Assembly (NCBI RefSeq): GCF_015476335.1
Contig: NZ_JADAQY010000002.1
Location: 91,716 to 155,715, forward strand
DNA length: 64,000 nucleotides
Reading direction: 5' to 3'
DNA from: Rickettsia endosymbiont of Cardiosporidium cionae
Lineage (GTDB): Bacteria > Pseudomonadota > Alphaproteobacteria > Rickettsiales > Rickettsiaceae
Part shown: positions 1-9,156 of the stretch, piece after piece
How the letters are laid out: each line of letters begins with the position of its first letter
Position numbering within the stretch: position 1 is the first letter of the stretch
Translations under genes and position numbers: made by a program
Notes under the pieces: generated by a model
Database searches by the model: none
What the model was told of the DNA's origin: nothing
The model's input: only the letters and a program-made list of their open reading frames with translations

Positions 1-1
1 G

Positions 2-523
2 GGTATAGAATCTCAAGATTGTAAAATAGCCAATTACGCTGCTTCGCAAGGGCGTGGGATAGTGTTTTTAATCAATAAAATTGATTTAATATCAGATAAA
101 ATTAATTATCAAAAGTTATTTCATAATTTATTGAGCGATAAATTACCTCAAATGAAAAACTATTATGTGACTTTTATATCCGCTAAAAAATCACAAAATA
201 TCCATGAAGTATTTAATACTGTAATTAAGGCATATGAGAATTGGAATATGCGTATTTCAACAGGCAAAATTAATAATTGGATAGCTAAATTATTAAAAAA
301 ACATCCTTTACCTATAAATAAAAAAATAGGAAGAAGAGTGAAAATTAAATATTTGACTCAAAATAAAACGCGACCTCCAAGTTTTAAAATATTCACAAAT
401 GATCCGGAGAATATTACAGAATGTTATAAAAAATATTTAGTTAGTGAATTAATAAAAGATTTTAAATTATATTCAACCCCTATCAGGTTAGAGTTTATAA
501 AAACTAATAATCCATACGTATAA
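2..523 (+). CDS. der: GTPase Der (EngA), C-terminal part, truncated by the window edge
   Basis: Der is a double-GTPase that acts in 50S ribosome assembly. The frame is open from base 2, so the first in-frame GTG at 62 is not the start. Visible parts are the end of the second G domain (the NKID base-recognition motif encoded just after position 70) and the C-terminal KH-like domain, with the family signatures RISTGKINNW, KHPLP, RRVKIKYLTQ, KTRPPSFKIF and a PIRLEFIKTNNPY tail. The first G domain and the start lie outside the window. Identification is secure; only the 5' limit is unknown. Confidence 0.93.
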   Translation, partial: GIESQDCKIANYAASQGRGIVFLINKIDLISDKINYQKLFHNLLSDKLPQMKNYYVTFISAKKSQNIHEVFNTVIKAYENWNMRISTGKINNWIAKLLKKHPLPINKKIGRRVKIKYLTQNKTRPPSFKIFTNDPENITECYKKYLVSELIKDFKLYSTPIRLEFIKTNNPYV

Positions 524-906
524 GTTATTACATCTGATTAACAAAATAAGTTTTCAATTCTATCTATCTTAGATTAATTGGGGTGATGTATCATTTTCTT
601 ATAAACATGATAATTTCAGGCTTAAAGAATAATAAAGATTCTATCTTTGATTAAGAATATATAACTTAGATGTGCTAAAGTGTAGAATCATTATGTTTAT
701 TTAGAAAGAATTACTGTAAGAAATATAGGTAAATGATCTAATCTTAGTATGTTCAAAAATATTATATAAATTGTGTTCTAAAGCTGTAGTAGAATTCTTA
801 TAAACTAGAATATATCTAAATCTGATCAATAATTGTTAAAAAGTAGTAGATCTTGAGATATTACTTAATTGCGTAAGAACAGTTAGTATACATAGTTGGA
901 TTGTTT
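524..906. other. Intergenic stretch, no gene seen
   Basis: AT-rich sequence between der and the M42-like fragment. I see no tRNA and no convincing coding remnant in it on either strand. It may hold the eroded remainder of the M42 gene, but a partial hand translation showed no recognisable motif. Confidence 0.5.
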
Positions 907-1164
907 TTAAATAAGTAAGCTTTTTTTGGAGTGCGTAGGAATTTTACCTATTAAATTACCCATTCCATCAATTTCGTACTGAATTTTATGCTCTGTCCGG
1001 TATTTAGATAATATTTCTCTTACATCGCCTTCAAAACCACTAACACCATAGGCATCACAAAGCTTTTTTAAATTTTCTAAGCTGGTATCAGTATAAGCTG
1101 AATTACAAGCAATTAAAATTAAATAAAAGTAAATTAATATCATTCTTAAAGAAGAATTTTTCAT
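907..1164 (-). pseudogene. M42-type peptidase N-terminal fragment with lipoprotein-like leader
   Basis: About 85 codons. Starting at the ATG at 1164 the product opens with a hydrophobic leader ending LILIACNS, which resembles a lipobox with the Cys as acceptor. It continues into LKKLCDAYGVSGFEGDVREI and YEIDGMGNLIGK, which match the start of M42 (FrvX/glutamyl aminopeptidase) enzymes. Family members are about 350 residues, and the metal-binding His/Asp/Glu residues lie beyond the stop at 907, so this is a non-functional stub. It follows the broken GNAT gene by 22 bp on the same strand and looks like the third gene of a decaying operon. The leader is unusual for M42 enzymes, so the assignment rests on the short downstream segment. 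Confidence 0.55.
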
Positions 1165-1186
1165 ACCATCACTCCACATTAACCAT

Positions 1187-1993
1187 TTATAATTTATCTT
1201 TATTACTCCACACATTAAATTCACAGATTTCTTCAAATCCAAACCTTTTATATATACCCAAACCATCTTCAGATGCTTGTAATACTATTTCTTTTAAACC
1301 GTTATCTAGAGCAAACTTTAATGCCGTATAAAACATAGCAGAACCATAGCCTTTATTTTGCATTTCTGGATGAGTAGATATATCATAAATTCCAGCAACA
1401 TCAGTTATAAAAACACCAGCTGTTGATATAGGCCTATCATTTACATAACCAATGAAAAGTCTTAAATTCTTCCTTGATTGATCAGGTATTATAGATGAAA
1501 TTTTTTTATAGAAGCTTTTCACATGCTCACAAGTAGGTTCAAAAATAGAAGCGGCACGTTACCAAAATCTGTAAAATGTTTATCACTGCTACATTCTTTA
1601 ATAGTTAGTATCTCAGGTATTGGATAATGCTTTAGGTTATATTGATCTAAATCACAATACAGCCTATATTAAGTTCATCATGTACGAAACCTGCTTCTTG
1701 CATATTGCTTTCTAAATCTTTATTCTGTGCTGAAAATGGTCCAATCCACCATGCCACTGGCAATTTTTTCTGTAAATAATATTGCATTACATCATTTGCA
1801 ACTGTTTTTGTGATGAGTCACCATAGGCTGTATTAAAGGTGTCTGTCGCCATACCAGAATCCACTACTAAAGTTTGTTCTATATTTTTTATGCTCATAGT
1901 AGATATTTTTGATGGAATATATTGTAGCTTTTGATGCATATTGAGTTCCATATTCTTAATTATTGTATCTTTGTTAATTTCAGTACAATTCAT
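1187..1993 (-). pseudogene. GNAT-family N-acetyltransferase, broken by several frameshifts
   Basis: The start ATG (1991-1993) overlaps the stop of the upstream thioesterase as ATGA, a classic translational coupling. The N-terminal frame runs 1993 to about 1803 and then loses frame at a short A run. The sense continues in another frame as LPVAWWIGPFSAQNKD and MQEAGFVHDEL, shifts again near 1656 and once more near 1550. It then resumes as the C-terminal GNAT core at 1522-1187: an acetyl-CoA loop in the form PEMQNKGYGSAMF (Q/RxxGxG/A type) and the YKRFGFEEI beta-bulge typical of the fold. At least three lesions make this a pseudogene. The acetyl acceptor cannot be told. Its partner thioesterase suggests a biosynthetic cassette. 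Confidence 0.8.
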
Positions 1994-2730
1994 AAATTTT
2001 CCCTCTGTTTGATTTGATTGTTAATAAAAGATGTTATTTCTAATATATTTTCCCAAATATAAAAATGCCCACCATGAAATTTTTTAAAATTTACTGGCAA
2101 GGAACTCTCATTTTTCCACAATAATATGTTTTCACTTTGTATATATTCATCTGAATCTCCCCATAGAATAGTTATTTTAGATGGTAATTTAAAACTATCA
2201 TCATTATGATATTTGTATAATTCGCATAATTTAAAATCGCTATAAATGGTAGGAAAAAATGGTTCAAAATCTTCTATTTTAATTGAAGAATACATTTTTA
2301 GTCTTCCTAGTTTTTGTATTTCTTGAAACAGTTCTTTTTTAGGTATTTTGTGTATATATTCTCTATTATGCATAAGACTTGGAGATCTAAACCCTTAGGC
2401 AAATAAATGACAAGGTACAATATTAAATTTTTTATACAATGATTTGCCTGGCTCAAAGGCAATAAGAGCTCCCATGCTATGTCCAAAAAAACTAAATGCT
2501 TTATCAAGTATAGTATATAGTTTTGGAAAAAAATCATCAATTAACTCCTCTATCGTGTCAAAAGCATTTTCATGAAAATGCCGTCCTCTACCTTTTAATT
2601 CCGCATATCTACAACAAATATTAGAAGAAAAATATTTGAACCATGGGATGTATAATTCACCGCTTCCTACAGCAAAAGGGAAAAAAACTAGAATATGATC
2701 GTAATTTTGTGTGGTGTTATAGCTGATCAT
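1990..2730 (-). pseudogene. Type II (GrsT/RifR-like) thioesterase interrupted by one nonsense codon
   Basis: An alpha/beta-hydrolase of the editing-thioesterase family, which removes mis-primed groups from NRPS/PKS carrier proteins. The reading frame from the ATG at 2730 to 1990 is 247 codons, the normal family length. It is continuous except for a single in-frame TAA at 2397-2395. Before the stop are FPFAVGSGE, the ELKGRGRHFHE segment and the nucleophile elbow FFGHSMGALIAFE. After it are GFRSPSL, the acid-loop segment ITILWGDSDEYI and the catalytic His in FHGGHFYIWE. The context HLFA*GFRSP indicates that a Ser codon (TCA or similar) became TAA. Homologues are not expected in a streamlined Rickettsiales genome, and no NRPS or PKS gene is in the window. 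Confidence 0.85.
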
Positions 2731-2814
2731 AAAATTCTTCTTCGCATTTTGTTTTTTTTATTAACAAGGTTATTTTAGTAATAGCGTTGGAGTAATCATA
2801 GCTGTACTACAATA

Positions 2815-3040
2815 CTAGCTAACTAATACCTGCATTGGTAGAGATAAATATCCATGCCTAAAAGTAGCATCAAAATCTTTTGCTATTAGATTGTCCTATC
2901 GCAATACAGATTGATTAATAGGAGTACAGTGGTATCTGTTTGCTACTGTTAAAATAGATTCATTGACATTGTTTTATTATTTGGTTAGAATCTCCATCAT
3001 TGGAGATACCGGGTTGTAATGATCTGCGTTTTATTTTCAT
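2815..3040 (-). pseudogene. Unrecognised decayed coding remnant upstream of the thioesterase
   Basis: Reading the minus strand from the ATG at 3040 gives about 26 codons (MKIKRRSLQPGISNDGDSN...) to a stop. After a one-base shift the sense continues as SILTVANRYHCTPINQSVL, a TAG, then DNLIAKDFDATFRHGYLSL to a TAG at 2817. The composition looks like protein-coding sequence rather than random AT-rich filler, and it sits directly upstream of the thioesterase on the same strand. I do not recognise the family. It could be the end of a biosynthetic gene that once headed this operon. Confidence 0.35.
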
Positions 3041-3121
3041 TGCTAGGTTCAAAAAATATTTTGTTTAGTAATGTATTATGTATTGCTCTTATGTTTTATA
3101 ATTTAATTATGTGAATTAGTT

Positions 3122-3610
3122 ATGTCTCGTCGTCATTCGGCTATAAAAAGGGTTATCAAGCCAGATATTAGGTATAATAGTGTTTTATTAGCTAAATTTA
3201 TAAATCATATAATGCAATCCGGGAAAAAGGCTCTTGCTGAATCTATAGTGTATCAAGCACTTGATAGAGTCTCAGACAAATATAGCCTTGATGCATTTCA
3301 AGTGTTTACTGAAAGCATCTCGAATATTCGGCCTGAACTTGAGGTAACTCCTGTAAGAGTTGGTGGTACTACCTACCAAGTTCCTGTACAGGTCAATATT
3401 GTTAGAGGGAATACTTTATCTATGCGTTGGTTAATTGCTGCAGCTAGTAATTATCCTGGCCGTAGTATGGTAGTAAAATTATCTGAGGCACTATTTGATA
3501 CGTTTAATAATAGAGGTAGTGCTATAAAAAAGAGAGATGATATGCATAAAATGGCTGAGTCTAACAAAGCTTTTGCGCATTTTGCACAGAGGGGTTTATC
3601 GCGTCATTAA
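3122..3610 (+). CDS. rpsG: 30S ribosomal protein S7
   Basis: Primary 16S rRNA-binding protein that organises the head of the small subunit. The product is 162 residues, close to the usual 156, with MSRRH at the start and family segments including VTPVRVGGTTYQVPV and MRWLIAAASNYPGRSM. No strong Shine-Dalgarno sequence precedes the ATG. It is followed by fusA after 236 bp. Its usual upstream partner rpsL is not in the window: the place is taken by the decaying minus-strand island. Confidence 0.97.
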   Translation: MSRRHSAIKRVIKPDIRYNSVLLAKFINHIMQSGKKALAESIVYQALDRVSDKYSLDAFQVFTESISNIRPELEVTPVRVGGTTYQVPVQVNIVRGNTLSMRWLIAAASNYPGRSMVVKLSEALFDTFNNRGSAIKKRDDMHKMAESNKAFAHFAQRGLSRH

Positions 3611-3765
3611 CTTTTGTTAATTATAGCATATTTATAAGAATTTTTGTAAATTAAGTGCTGAAATTCGTGTGGTATTTCGTTTGTTATTGTGGATAAATGA
3701 GTAGCTCTAGCTTTTTTATGTCCTATGATACAAACAGATATCTATTGTATAACATTTCGTGCATT

Positions 3766-3791
3766 TAGACTAGATTTTAAAATCTAGTCTA
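3766..3791. repeat. Perfect 26-bp palindrome between rpsG and fusA
   Basis: Two self-complementary 13-base halves (3766-3778 and 3779-3791, centre TTTTAAAA). As RNA it would form an AGACTAGA/TCTAGTCT stem. It lies 55 bp before the fusA start. It lacks a following U tract, so it is not a standard intrinsic terminator. A dimeric protein-binding site, a processing site or an attenuator are possible. Confidence 0.6.
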
Positions 3792-3846
3792 CCGTTGTTA
3801 TTATTGTACATTACTAAATATATTTAATTGGTTATAAATTTTTGAT

Positions 3847-5916
3847 ATGTCGAATCATTATAAGTTATCTGATATACGTAATATAGGCATTTGTGCACAT
3901 ATTGATGCTGGTAAAACTACAACCACTGAGCGTATATTATATTATACTGGAAAGTCTTATAGTATAGGAGAAGTACATGAAGGTGGGGCCACTATGGATT
4001 GGATGGAACAAGAACAAGAGAGAGGTATCACTATTACCTCTGCTGCTACTACCTGCTTTTGGCAAGATAAAAGGATTAACATTATTGATACTCCTGGTCA
4101 TGTAGATTTTACTATAGAAGTAGAAAGGTCTTTAAGAGTATTAGATGGAATGGTAGCAGTTTTTGATGGTGTCGCAGGTGTAGAGACTCAGTCTGAAACT
4201 GTTTGGCGTCAGGCAGATAAACATAATGTACCAAGAATATGTTTCGTTAATAAAATGGATCGTACTGGAGCCGATTTCTATAGATGTGTGCGTATGATTA
4301 AAGATAGATTATCTTCTAATCCTCTAGTAATACATTTGCCTATAGGCAGTAATGAAAATTTTGTAGGAGTAGTGGATCTGATAGAAATGCATGCTGTTGT
4401 TTGGTCTAGTGAATCTTATGGATTGGAATTTACTCATAAGCCTATCCCTGATGATTTGGTAGAAATCTCAAATAGTTATCGAGCTAGTTTATTAGATTCT
4501 TTATCTGAGTTGGATGATGAATTGATGGAAAAATATCTTGCAGCTGAACCACTATCTGTGAATGCTATTAAAAAAGTTATAAAGCAAGCTACTGTTAGTG
4601 GAAAATTTATCCCTATTCTATGTGGAAGTGCATTCAAAAATAAAGCTGTACAGTCACTTCTGGATGCTATTGTTGAATATTTACCATCCCCTGATGAAAT
4701 AAAAATTGTTAATGCAATAGATAAAAAAACTGATTCATTAGTGAATATTCAGAGTAATATACAAAATGCCTTCATAGGATTGGCTTTTAAAGTTATGAGT
4801 GATCAATTTGTAGGATCATTGACTTTTATTAGAATTTATTCAGGTCAGATTAATTCCGGTGATACCATTTTGAATGTTTCAAAAAATAAAAAAGAGCGTG
4901 TGGGTAGAATATTATTGATGCATGCTAATAATCGTGAAGATATAAAATATGCAGCCGCTGGTAGCATAGTAGCGATTGCCGGATTGAAATATACAACTAC
5001 TGGTGATACCTTGGGACAAATTGATTCTAATTTGTTATTAGAAAAAATTGAATTCCCCGAGCCTGTAATTCAATTGGCTATTGAACCAAAATCTGTATCA
5101 GATCAAGAAAAAATGTCGTTAGCCCTTTCAAGATTAGCTTCTGAAGATCCTTCTTTTAGGGTAAGAACAGATCAAGAAACTTCTCAAACTGTTATTAGTG
5201 GAATGGGAGAGTTACATCTTGAGATCTTAGTTGATAGAATGAAAAGAGAATTCAAAGTAGAAGCAAATATAGGAGCACCTGAGGTATCTTATCGTGAAAC
5301 TATTACTAAATTTGGAGTCGTTGATTATACACACAAGAAACAAACTGGGGGGGCAGGTCAATTTGCTAGAGTTAAAATAGAGTTTGAACCTCTTTCCCCA
5401 GGAGATGGGTTTGTATTCATGAGTAAAATTGTAGGTGGAGTAATACCAAAAGATTTTATACCTGGAGTAGAGAAGGGGTTGAAAACAATTATGAATACAG
5501 GTATTATTGCTGGATATCCTATGGTTGATTTTAAAGCTACACTGATAGATGGAGCATTTCATGATGTGGACTCTAGTGTATTAGCCTTTGAAATTGCTGC
5601 AAAATATGCATTTAAAGAAATAATACCTAAATGTGCACCAAAACTCTTGGAACCTATTATGAAAGTTGAAGTTATTACTCCTGACGAATATCTGGGTGAT
5701 GTGATAGGTGATTTAAATTCTCGTAGAGGACAAATAAATGATATGACGCAGAACAATAACATACAAGTAATTAATGCCTTTGTACCACTTGCGGAAATGT
5801 TTGGTTATGTGAATAACTTGCGTTCTTTATCTCAAGGCAGATCCCAGTACAGTATGATATTTTCTCATTATGATCAAGTGCCGAATAATATTGTGAATCA
5901 AATAATTACTAAATAG
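3847..5916 (+). CDS. fusA: Elongation factor G
   Basis: Ribosomal translocase GTPase, 689 residues, near the usual length of about 690-700. The G domain shows [19 protein letters not shown] (P-loop), the switch segment [20 protein letters not shown] and NKMDRTG. Later domains show the domain IV signature [12 protein letters not shown] and a C-terminal region with [14 protein letters not shown] and SQGRSQYSM. The start at [15 protein letters not shown] matches the family. It belongs to the str-type block and is followed by trnW and the secE-nusG-rpl-rpo genes, the order known in Rickettsia. Confidence 0.98.
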   Translation: MSNHYKLSDIRNIGICAHIDAGKTTTTERILYYTGKSYSIGEVHEGGATMDWMEQEQERGITITSAATTCFWQDKRINIIDTPGHVDFTIEVERSLRVLDGMVAVFDGVAGVETQSETVWRQADKHNVPRICFVNKMDRTGADFYRCVRMIKDRLSSNPLVIHLPIGSNENFVGVVDLIEMHAVVWSSESYGLEFTHKPIPDDLVEISNSYRASLLDSLSELDDELMEKYLAAEPLSVNAIKKVIKQATVSGKFIPILCGSAFKNKAVQSLLDAIVEYLPSPDEIKIVNAIDKKTDSLVNIQSNIQNAFIGLAFKVMSDQFVGSLTFIRIYSGQINSGDTILNVSKNKKERVGRILLMHANNREDIKYAAAGSIVAIAGLKYTTTGDTLGQIDSNLLLEKIEFPEPVIQLAIEPKSVSDQEKMSLALSRLASEDPSFRVRTDQETSQTVISGMGELHLEILVDRMKREFKVEANIGAPEVSYRETITKFGVVDYTHKKQTGGAGQFARVKIEFEPLSPGDGFVFMSKIVGGVIPKDFIPGVEKGLKTIMNTGIIAGYPMVDFKATLIDGAFHDVDSSVLAFEIAAKYAFKEIIPKCAPKLLEPIMKVEVITPDEYLGDVIGDLNSRRGQINDMTQNNNIQVINAFVPLAEMFGYVNNLRSLSQGRSQYSMIFSHYDQVPNNIVNQIITK

Positions 5917-5941
5917 GTCTGTATAAGATTTATTTAGTAAT
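5905..5941 (+). terminator. Inverted repeat across the fusA stop codon
   Basis: An 11-base arm (5905-5915) that includes the end of fusA is exactly complementary to 5931-5941, with a 15-base loop. The stem is entirely A/T-rich apart from one G-C pair, and a moderately T-rich run follows. It may act as a weak terminator or 3' end stabiliser for the rpsG-fusA transcript. About 300 bp without a gene follow (to 6239), in which I see nothing further. Confidence 0.4.
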
Positions 5942-6239
5942 TATTTGTAGCGTAAGATAATATAATAGAACTTTTATATTGATAATTACAATTTGTATGA
6001 ACTGTTGGCTTTTGCGGTTCATTGACATTTGTTAATAATTTAAATAGAATCGACCATTAGTATAGTTTTAGTCTGAGATTTCTTGCTATAAGTGTTTATT
6101 TCACTGTATGTGCAATTATTGTTAATTTGGTTTAAGGTATTAAATATATATAGTAAGAGTCAGTAATTTTATCTGCTTTTATTTTGAATATTTATCAGGT
6201 ATATTGGTTAGTGTTATGTATATTGTAAATTATTTTTGT

Positions 6240-6312
6240 AGGAGTGTAGCTCAATGGTTAGAGCGTCGGTCTCCAAAACCGAAGGTTGCAGGTTCGAGCC
6301 CTGTCTCTCCTG
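6240..6312 (+). tRNA. trnW: tRNA-Trp (CCA anticodon)
   Basis: A 73-base cloverleaf with anticodon CCA at 6273-6275 in the loop CTCCAAA, T loop TTCGAGC and discriminator G at 6312. CCA is not encoded. The acceptor stem AGGAGTG/CTCTCCT has a T-T mismatch at pair 6-67. The gene sits between fusA and secE, its usual place in Rickettsiales. Confidence 0.97.
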
Positions 6313-6327
6313 CTCTTTAGGTAGCAT

Positions 6328-6531
6328 ATGAAGCATATAAGGGAATCTTCGTTATATAAATTTCTATTCCAGTTGTATCAAGAATTTAAAAAAATTCATT
6401 GGATAAATAGAAAAGAATTGTTTAATTTGGTATTGGTAGTGGTAATAGCAGTCTTTTGTTGTAGTGTAGTTATTTTATTTATTGATTATTTAATACATCA
6501 TGCAATACAATTTATAATTCATTTAAAATAA
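6328..6531 (+). CDS. secE: Preprotein translocase subunit SecE
   Basis: Single-membrane-span form of SecE, 67 residues, the short type usual outside enterobacteria. It shows the amphipathic segment FLFQLYQEFKKIHWINRKEL, then one transmembrane helix at about residues 32-54 (LVLVVVIAVFCCSVVILFIDYLI). It clamps SecY in the SecYEG channel. It lies 15 bp after trnW and 31 bp before nusG. Confidence 0.93.
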   Translation: MKHIRESSLYKFLFQLYQEFKKIHWINRKELFNLVLVVVIAVFCCSVVILFIDYLIHHAIQFIIHLK

Positions 6532-6562
6532 TTTCAAATAATAATTACACTGAATAATTGGT

Positions 6563-7087
6563 ATGTATAATTGGTATATATTGCAGACAATTGCAGGTTC
6601 TGAAAAGAAGTTCAAGTCAAATTTGGAAGAGCAGATTATTAAAAGTAATATGCAGCAATATTTCAAAGATATTGTGTTGCCTATAGTAGAAGTACCAGAT
6701 ATAAGGCATGGTAAAAAAATTATAGTAGAAAAAAGGGTAATGCCTGGATATATACTAGTAAATATGGAAATGAACGATAAATCTTTCTATTTAGTTAAGC
6801 ATATTTCTAAAGGTACAAGTTTTTTAGGTAGTAAAACCACCCCTCAACCTCTTACAAAAGAAGAGGTACAAAGTATTTTTAAGCAGTTGCAGCAAGAATC
6901 TGATGCCGCAAATAATGTTAGCATTTACAATGTAGGGGATAAGGTTACGGTAACAGATGGCCCTTTTGATTCTTTTTCTGGTATCGTAGAAGAAGTTAAT
7001 TTATCTACAGAAAGATTGAAAATTTCTGTATCGATTTTTGGTAAAGCTACTCCTATTACACTGAATTTTACTCAAGTTACTAAGTAG
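6563..7087 (+). CDS. nusG: Transcription elongation/antitermination factor NusG
   Basis: 174 residues. The NGN domain starts MYNWYILQTIAGSEKKFKSN and contains KRVMPGYILVNMEM. The C-terminal KOW domain contains VGDKVTVTDGPFDSFSGIVEEV. NusG binds RNA polymerase and couples it to Rho or to ribosomal S10. The secE-nusG pairing is conserved across bacteria. Confidence 0.97.
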   Translation: MYNWYILQTIAGSEKKFKSNLEEQIIKSNMQQYFKDIVLPIVEVPDIRHGKKIIVEKRVMPGYILVNMEMNDKSFYLVKHISKGTSFLGSKTTPQPLTKEEVQSIFKQLQQESDAANNVSIYNVGDKVTVTDGPFDSFSGIVEEVNLSTERLKISVSIFGKATPITLNFTQVTK

Positions 7088-7201
7088 TGATAAATCATTG
7101 CTTGATATCAAATGTAAGTTCATTATAAATCTTGCATATTTTTTTAAAATCTGTAAAATGGTCTTTAGCTTGGCTAAATATTTACAAAAAGTATTTTTAT
7201 T

Positions 7202-7639
7202 ATGAAATCTCAGAAAAAAGTCTCTGGATATATTAAACTAACAGTACCAGCAGGAAATGCTAAAGCAGGCCCCCCTATAGGGCCTGCTTTAGGCCAAAGA
7301 GGTGTGAATATTATGTCTTTTTGTAAGCTGTTTAACGAAGCCACTAGTAAAATGGATGAGAATACCCCTGTACCTGTAGTTATTACAGTGTATCTTGATA
7401 AGACATTTGATTTTATCACTAAAACTCCTCCTGTATCTTTTTATTTGAAGAAATATACAAATATTACTAAAGGCTCAGCTGCAACTAAAAAATTAGATTA
7501 TATTGCTAATCTCTCTAAACAAGACTGTTTAGAAATTGCAAAAATAAAATTACAAGATCTAAATGCATATGATATAGAAGCAGCAGCTAAAATAGTCGAG
7601 GGTTCTGCTGATTCTATGGGAATAAAGATATTACAGTGA
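7202..7639 (+). CDS. rplK: 50S ribosomal protein L11
   Basis: 145 residues, family length about 142. The start MKSQKKVSGYIKLTVPAG is followed by the signature AGPPIGPALGQRGVNIM and the C-terminal rRNA-binding part ending SADSMGIKI. L11 forms the GTPase-associated centre with 23S rRNA. rplA follows with a 58-bp gap. Confidence 0.97.
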   Translation: MKSQKKVSGYIKLTVPAGNAKAGPPIGPALGQRGVNIMSFCKLFNEATSKMDENTPVPVVITVYLDKTFDFITKTPPVSFYLKKYTNITKGSAATKKLDYIANLSKQDCLEIAKIKLQDLNAYDIEAAAKIVEGSADSMGIKILQ

Positions 7640-7697
7640 ATAAAGATATTATATTAAGTGTTATTTGAATACTATTGCATTATTGTTGGTTAATGAT

Positions 7698-8390
7698 ATG
7701 GGTAAAAAATTAAGACAAGTGTTTCAGGAGTTTGATAAGGATAAGTTCTACAGTATCGAAGATGCTGTATCTGTTATTAAAAAATTCAGTTTTGTGAATT
7801 TTGATGAAACATTGGATATAGCTATAAAATTGGGTGTAGATCCTAGAAATTCTTCTCAGATGGTGCGTGGCACTGTGGTGTTACCTGCAGGCACAGGCAG
7901 ATCAGTGAAAGTTGCTGTGATATGTAAGGATGATAATATAAAACTATCATTAGATTCAGGAGCTGATATGGCTGGTTCTGTGGATATTATAGATAATATT
8001 AAAAAATCTATTATAGATTTTGATGTGTGCATTACTACGCCTGATATGATGTCTTTAGTTGCGCCTGTGGCTAAGATTTTAGGACCTAAAGGGTTAATGC
8101 CTAACCCTAAATTGGGTACAGTGACTACAAATTTGCCGGAAACAATAAGAAATATTAAAAATGGACAGGTTGAGTACAGAATAGATAAGTCTGGTATTAT
8201 TCATTCTGGATTAGGTAAAATATCATTCATAATAGCTGATCTTGTAAGTAATATCGATAGTTTTTTAACTTCCATTGTAAAAGCTAAACCAGATAATATC
8301 AAAGGTAGTTATTTAAAAAAAATATTTTTGTCGTCCACTATGGGGCCATCTGTAAAAATAGACTTGTCTAGTATATCAATTAAGTGTTAA
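7698..8390 (+). CDS. rplA: 50S ribosomal protein L1
   Basis: I place the start at the ATG at 7698 (MGKKLRQVFQEF), which gives 230 residues, the family norm. An upstream in-frame TTG at 7665 would add eleven residues absent from homologues. Signatures include VRGTVVLPAGTGRSVKVAVI, the L1 motif IAKILGPKGLMPNPK-like segment (read here as VAKILGPKGLMPNPKLGT) and GQVEYRIDKSGIIHSGLGK. L1 forms the mobile stalk at the E site and in many bacteria represses its own operon. Confidence 0.95.
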   Translation: MGKKLRQVFQEFDKDKFYSIEDAVSVIKKFSFVNFDETLDIAIKLGVDPRNSSQMVRGTVVLPAGTGRSVKVAVICKDDNIKLSLDSGADMAGSVDIIDNIKKSIIDFDVCITTPDMMSLVAPVAKILGPKGLMPNPKLGTVTTNLPETIRNIKNGQVEYRIDKSGIIHSGLGKISFIIADLVSNIDSFLTSIVKAKPDNIKGSYLKKIFLSSTMGPSVKIDLSSISIKC

Positions 8391-8421
8391 TAACTGTTTA
8401 TTTAGATTAGAAGGAATTAAG

Positions 8422-8931
8422 GTGTTAAAGACTAATAAATCTCAGTTTATTGCAAATATGCAAAAAATATATTCTGACATGAAGTGTATAATAATAATAC
8501 GGTATCAAGGTTTAACGGTTGCAGATCTTACGTTGTTGCGTAATTCTCTGAGAAAGGAAAAGACTAAAATCAAAATTATACATAATAAATTATCTAAGAT
8601 TGCAGCATTAAATTCAAATTTTATACATAATGAATCGTTTTTTAGTGGTGCTACTGCTGTGGTTTATTCTCAAGAATCTTTAAGCCCAATAAAGACTGTG
8701 GTAGACCTTAGTAAAGATTTTCAGTTTTTAAAGATTGTCTCCGCAGTTATTGATAGTGAAATATTCAATCCAACAGAGATAATGGAAATTGCGAAATTAC
8801 CATCATTAGATGTGTTGAGAGCAAGAATTAGTAACTTACTAAAATTGCCAGCTGTGCAATTAATAAATGTTATTAAAACTCCTTACTCCAATATTGCTAA
8901 ATTGTGTAAATTATATTCAGAAAAATCGTAA
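8422..8931 (+). CDS. rplJ: 50S ribosomal protein L10
   Basis: 169 residues from a GTG start preceded by AAGGAATTAAG. It shows the L10 N-terminal rRNA-binding domain (YQGLTVADLTLLRNSLRKE, IIHNKLSKIA) and SFFSGATAVVYS. The C-terminal helix anchors L7/L12 dimers. Sequence is more diverged than its neighbours but gene order confirms it. The gap to rplL is 225 bp and contains nothing I can name. Confidence 0.93.
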   Translation: MLKTNKSQFIANMQKIYSDMKCIIIIRYQGLTVADLTLLRNSLRKEKTKIKIIHNKLSKIAALNSNFIHNESFFSGATAVVYSQESLSPIKTVVDLSKDFQFLKIVSAVIDSEIFNPTEIMEIAKLPSLDVLRARISNLLKLPAVQLINVIKTPYSNIAKLCKLYSEKS

Positions 8932-9156
8932 AATTCCTATCTGATAATGTTTATTGTACTTGTATTTTTAGGATATTTATATATTATTCTTACAATAGTT
9001 GTAGTAGGCTGTAGATAGGGCTTGTTGTTGTTTATATACATAAACTAATATAAAATTTAACTTTTTTATTTTTTTGTGAATGTATTGGATAGTGGTGTAA
9101 GCTGCTCTATATGATTATTAGTTATAAAAATAAAAATTGAGGTGTAATTAAGTCTT

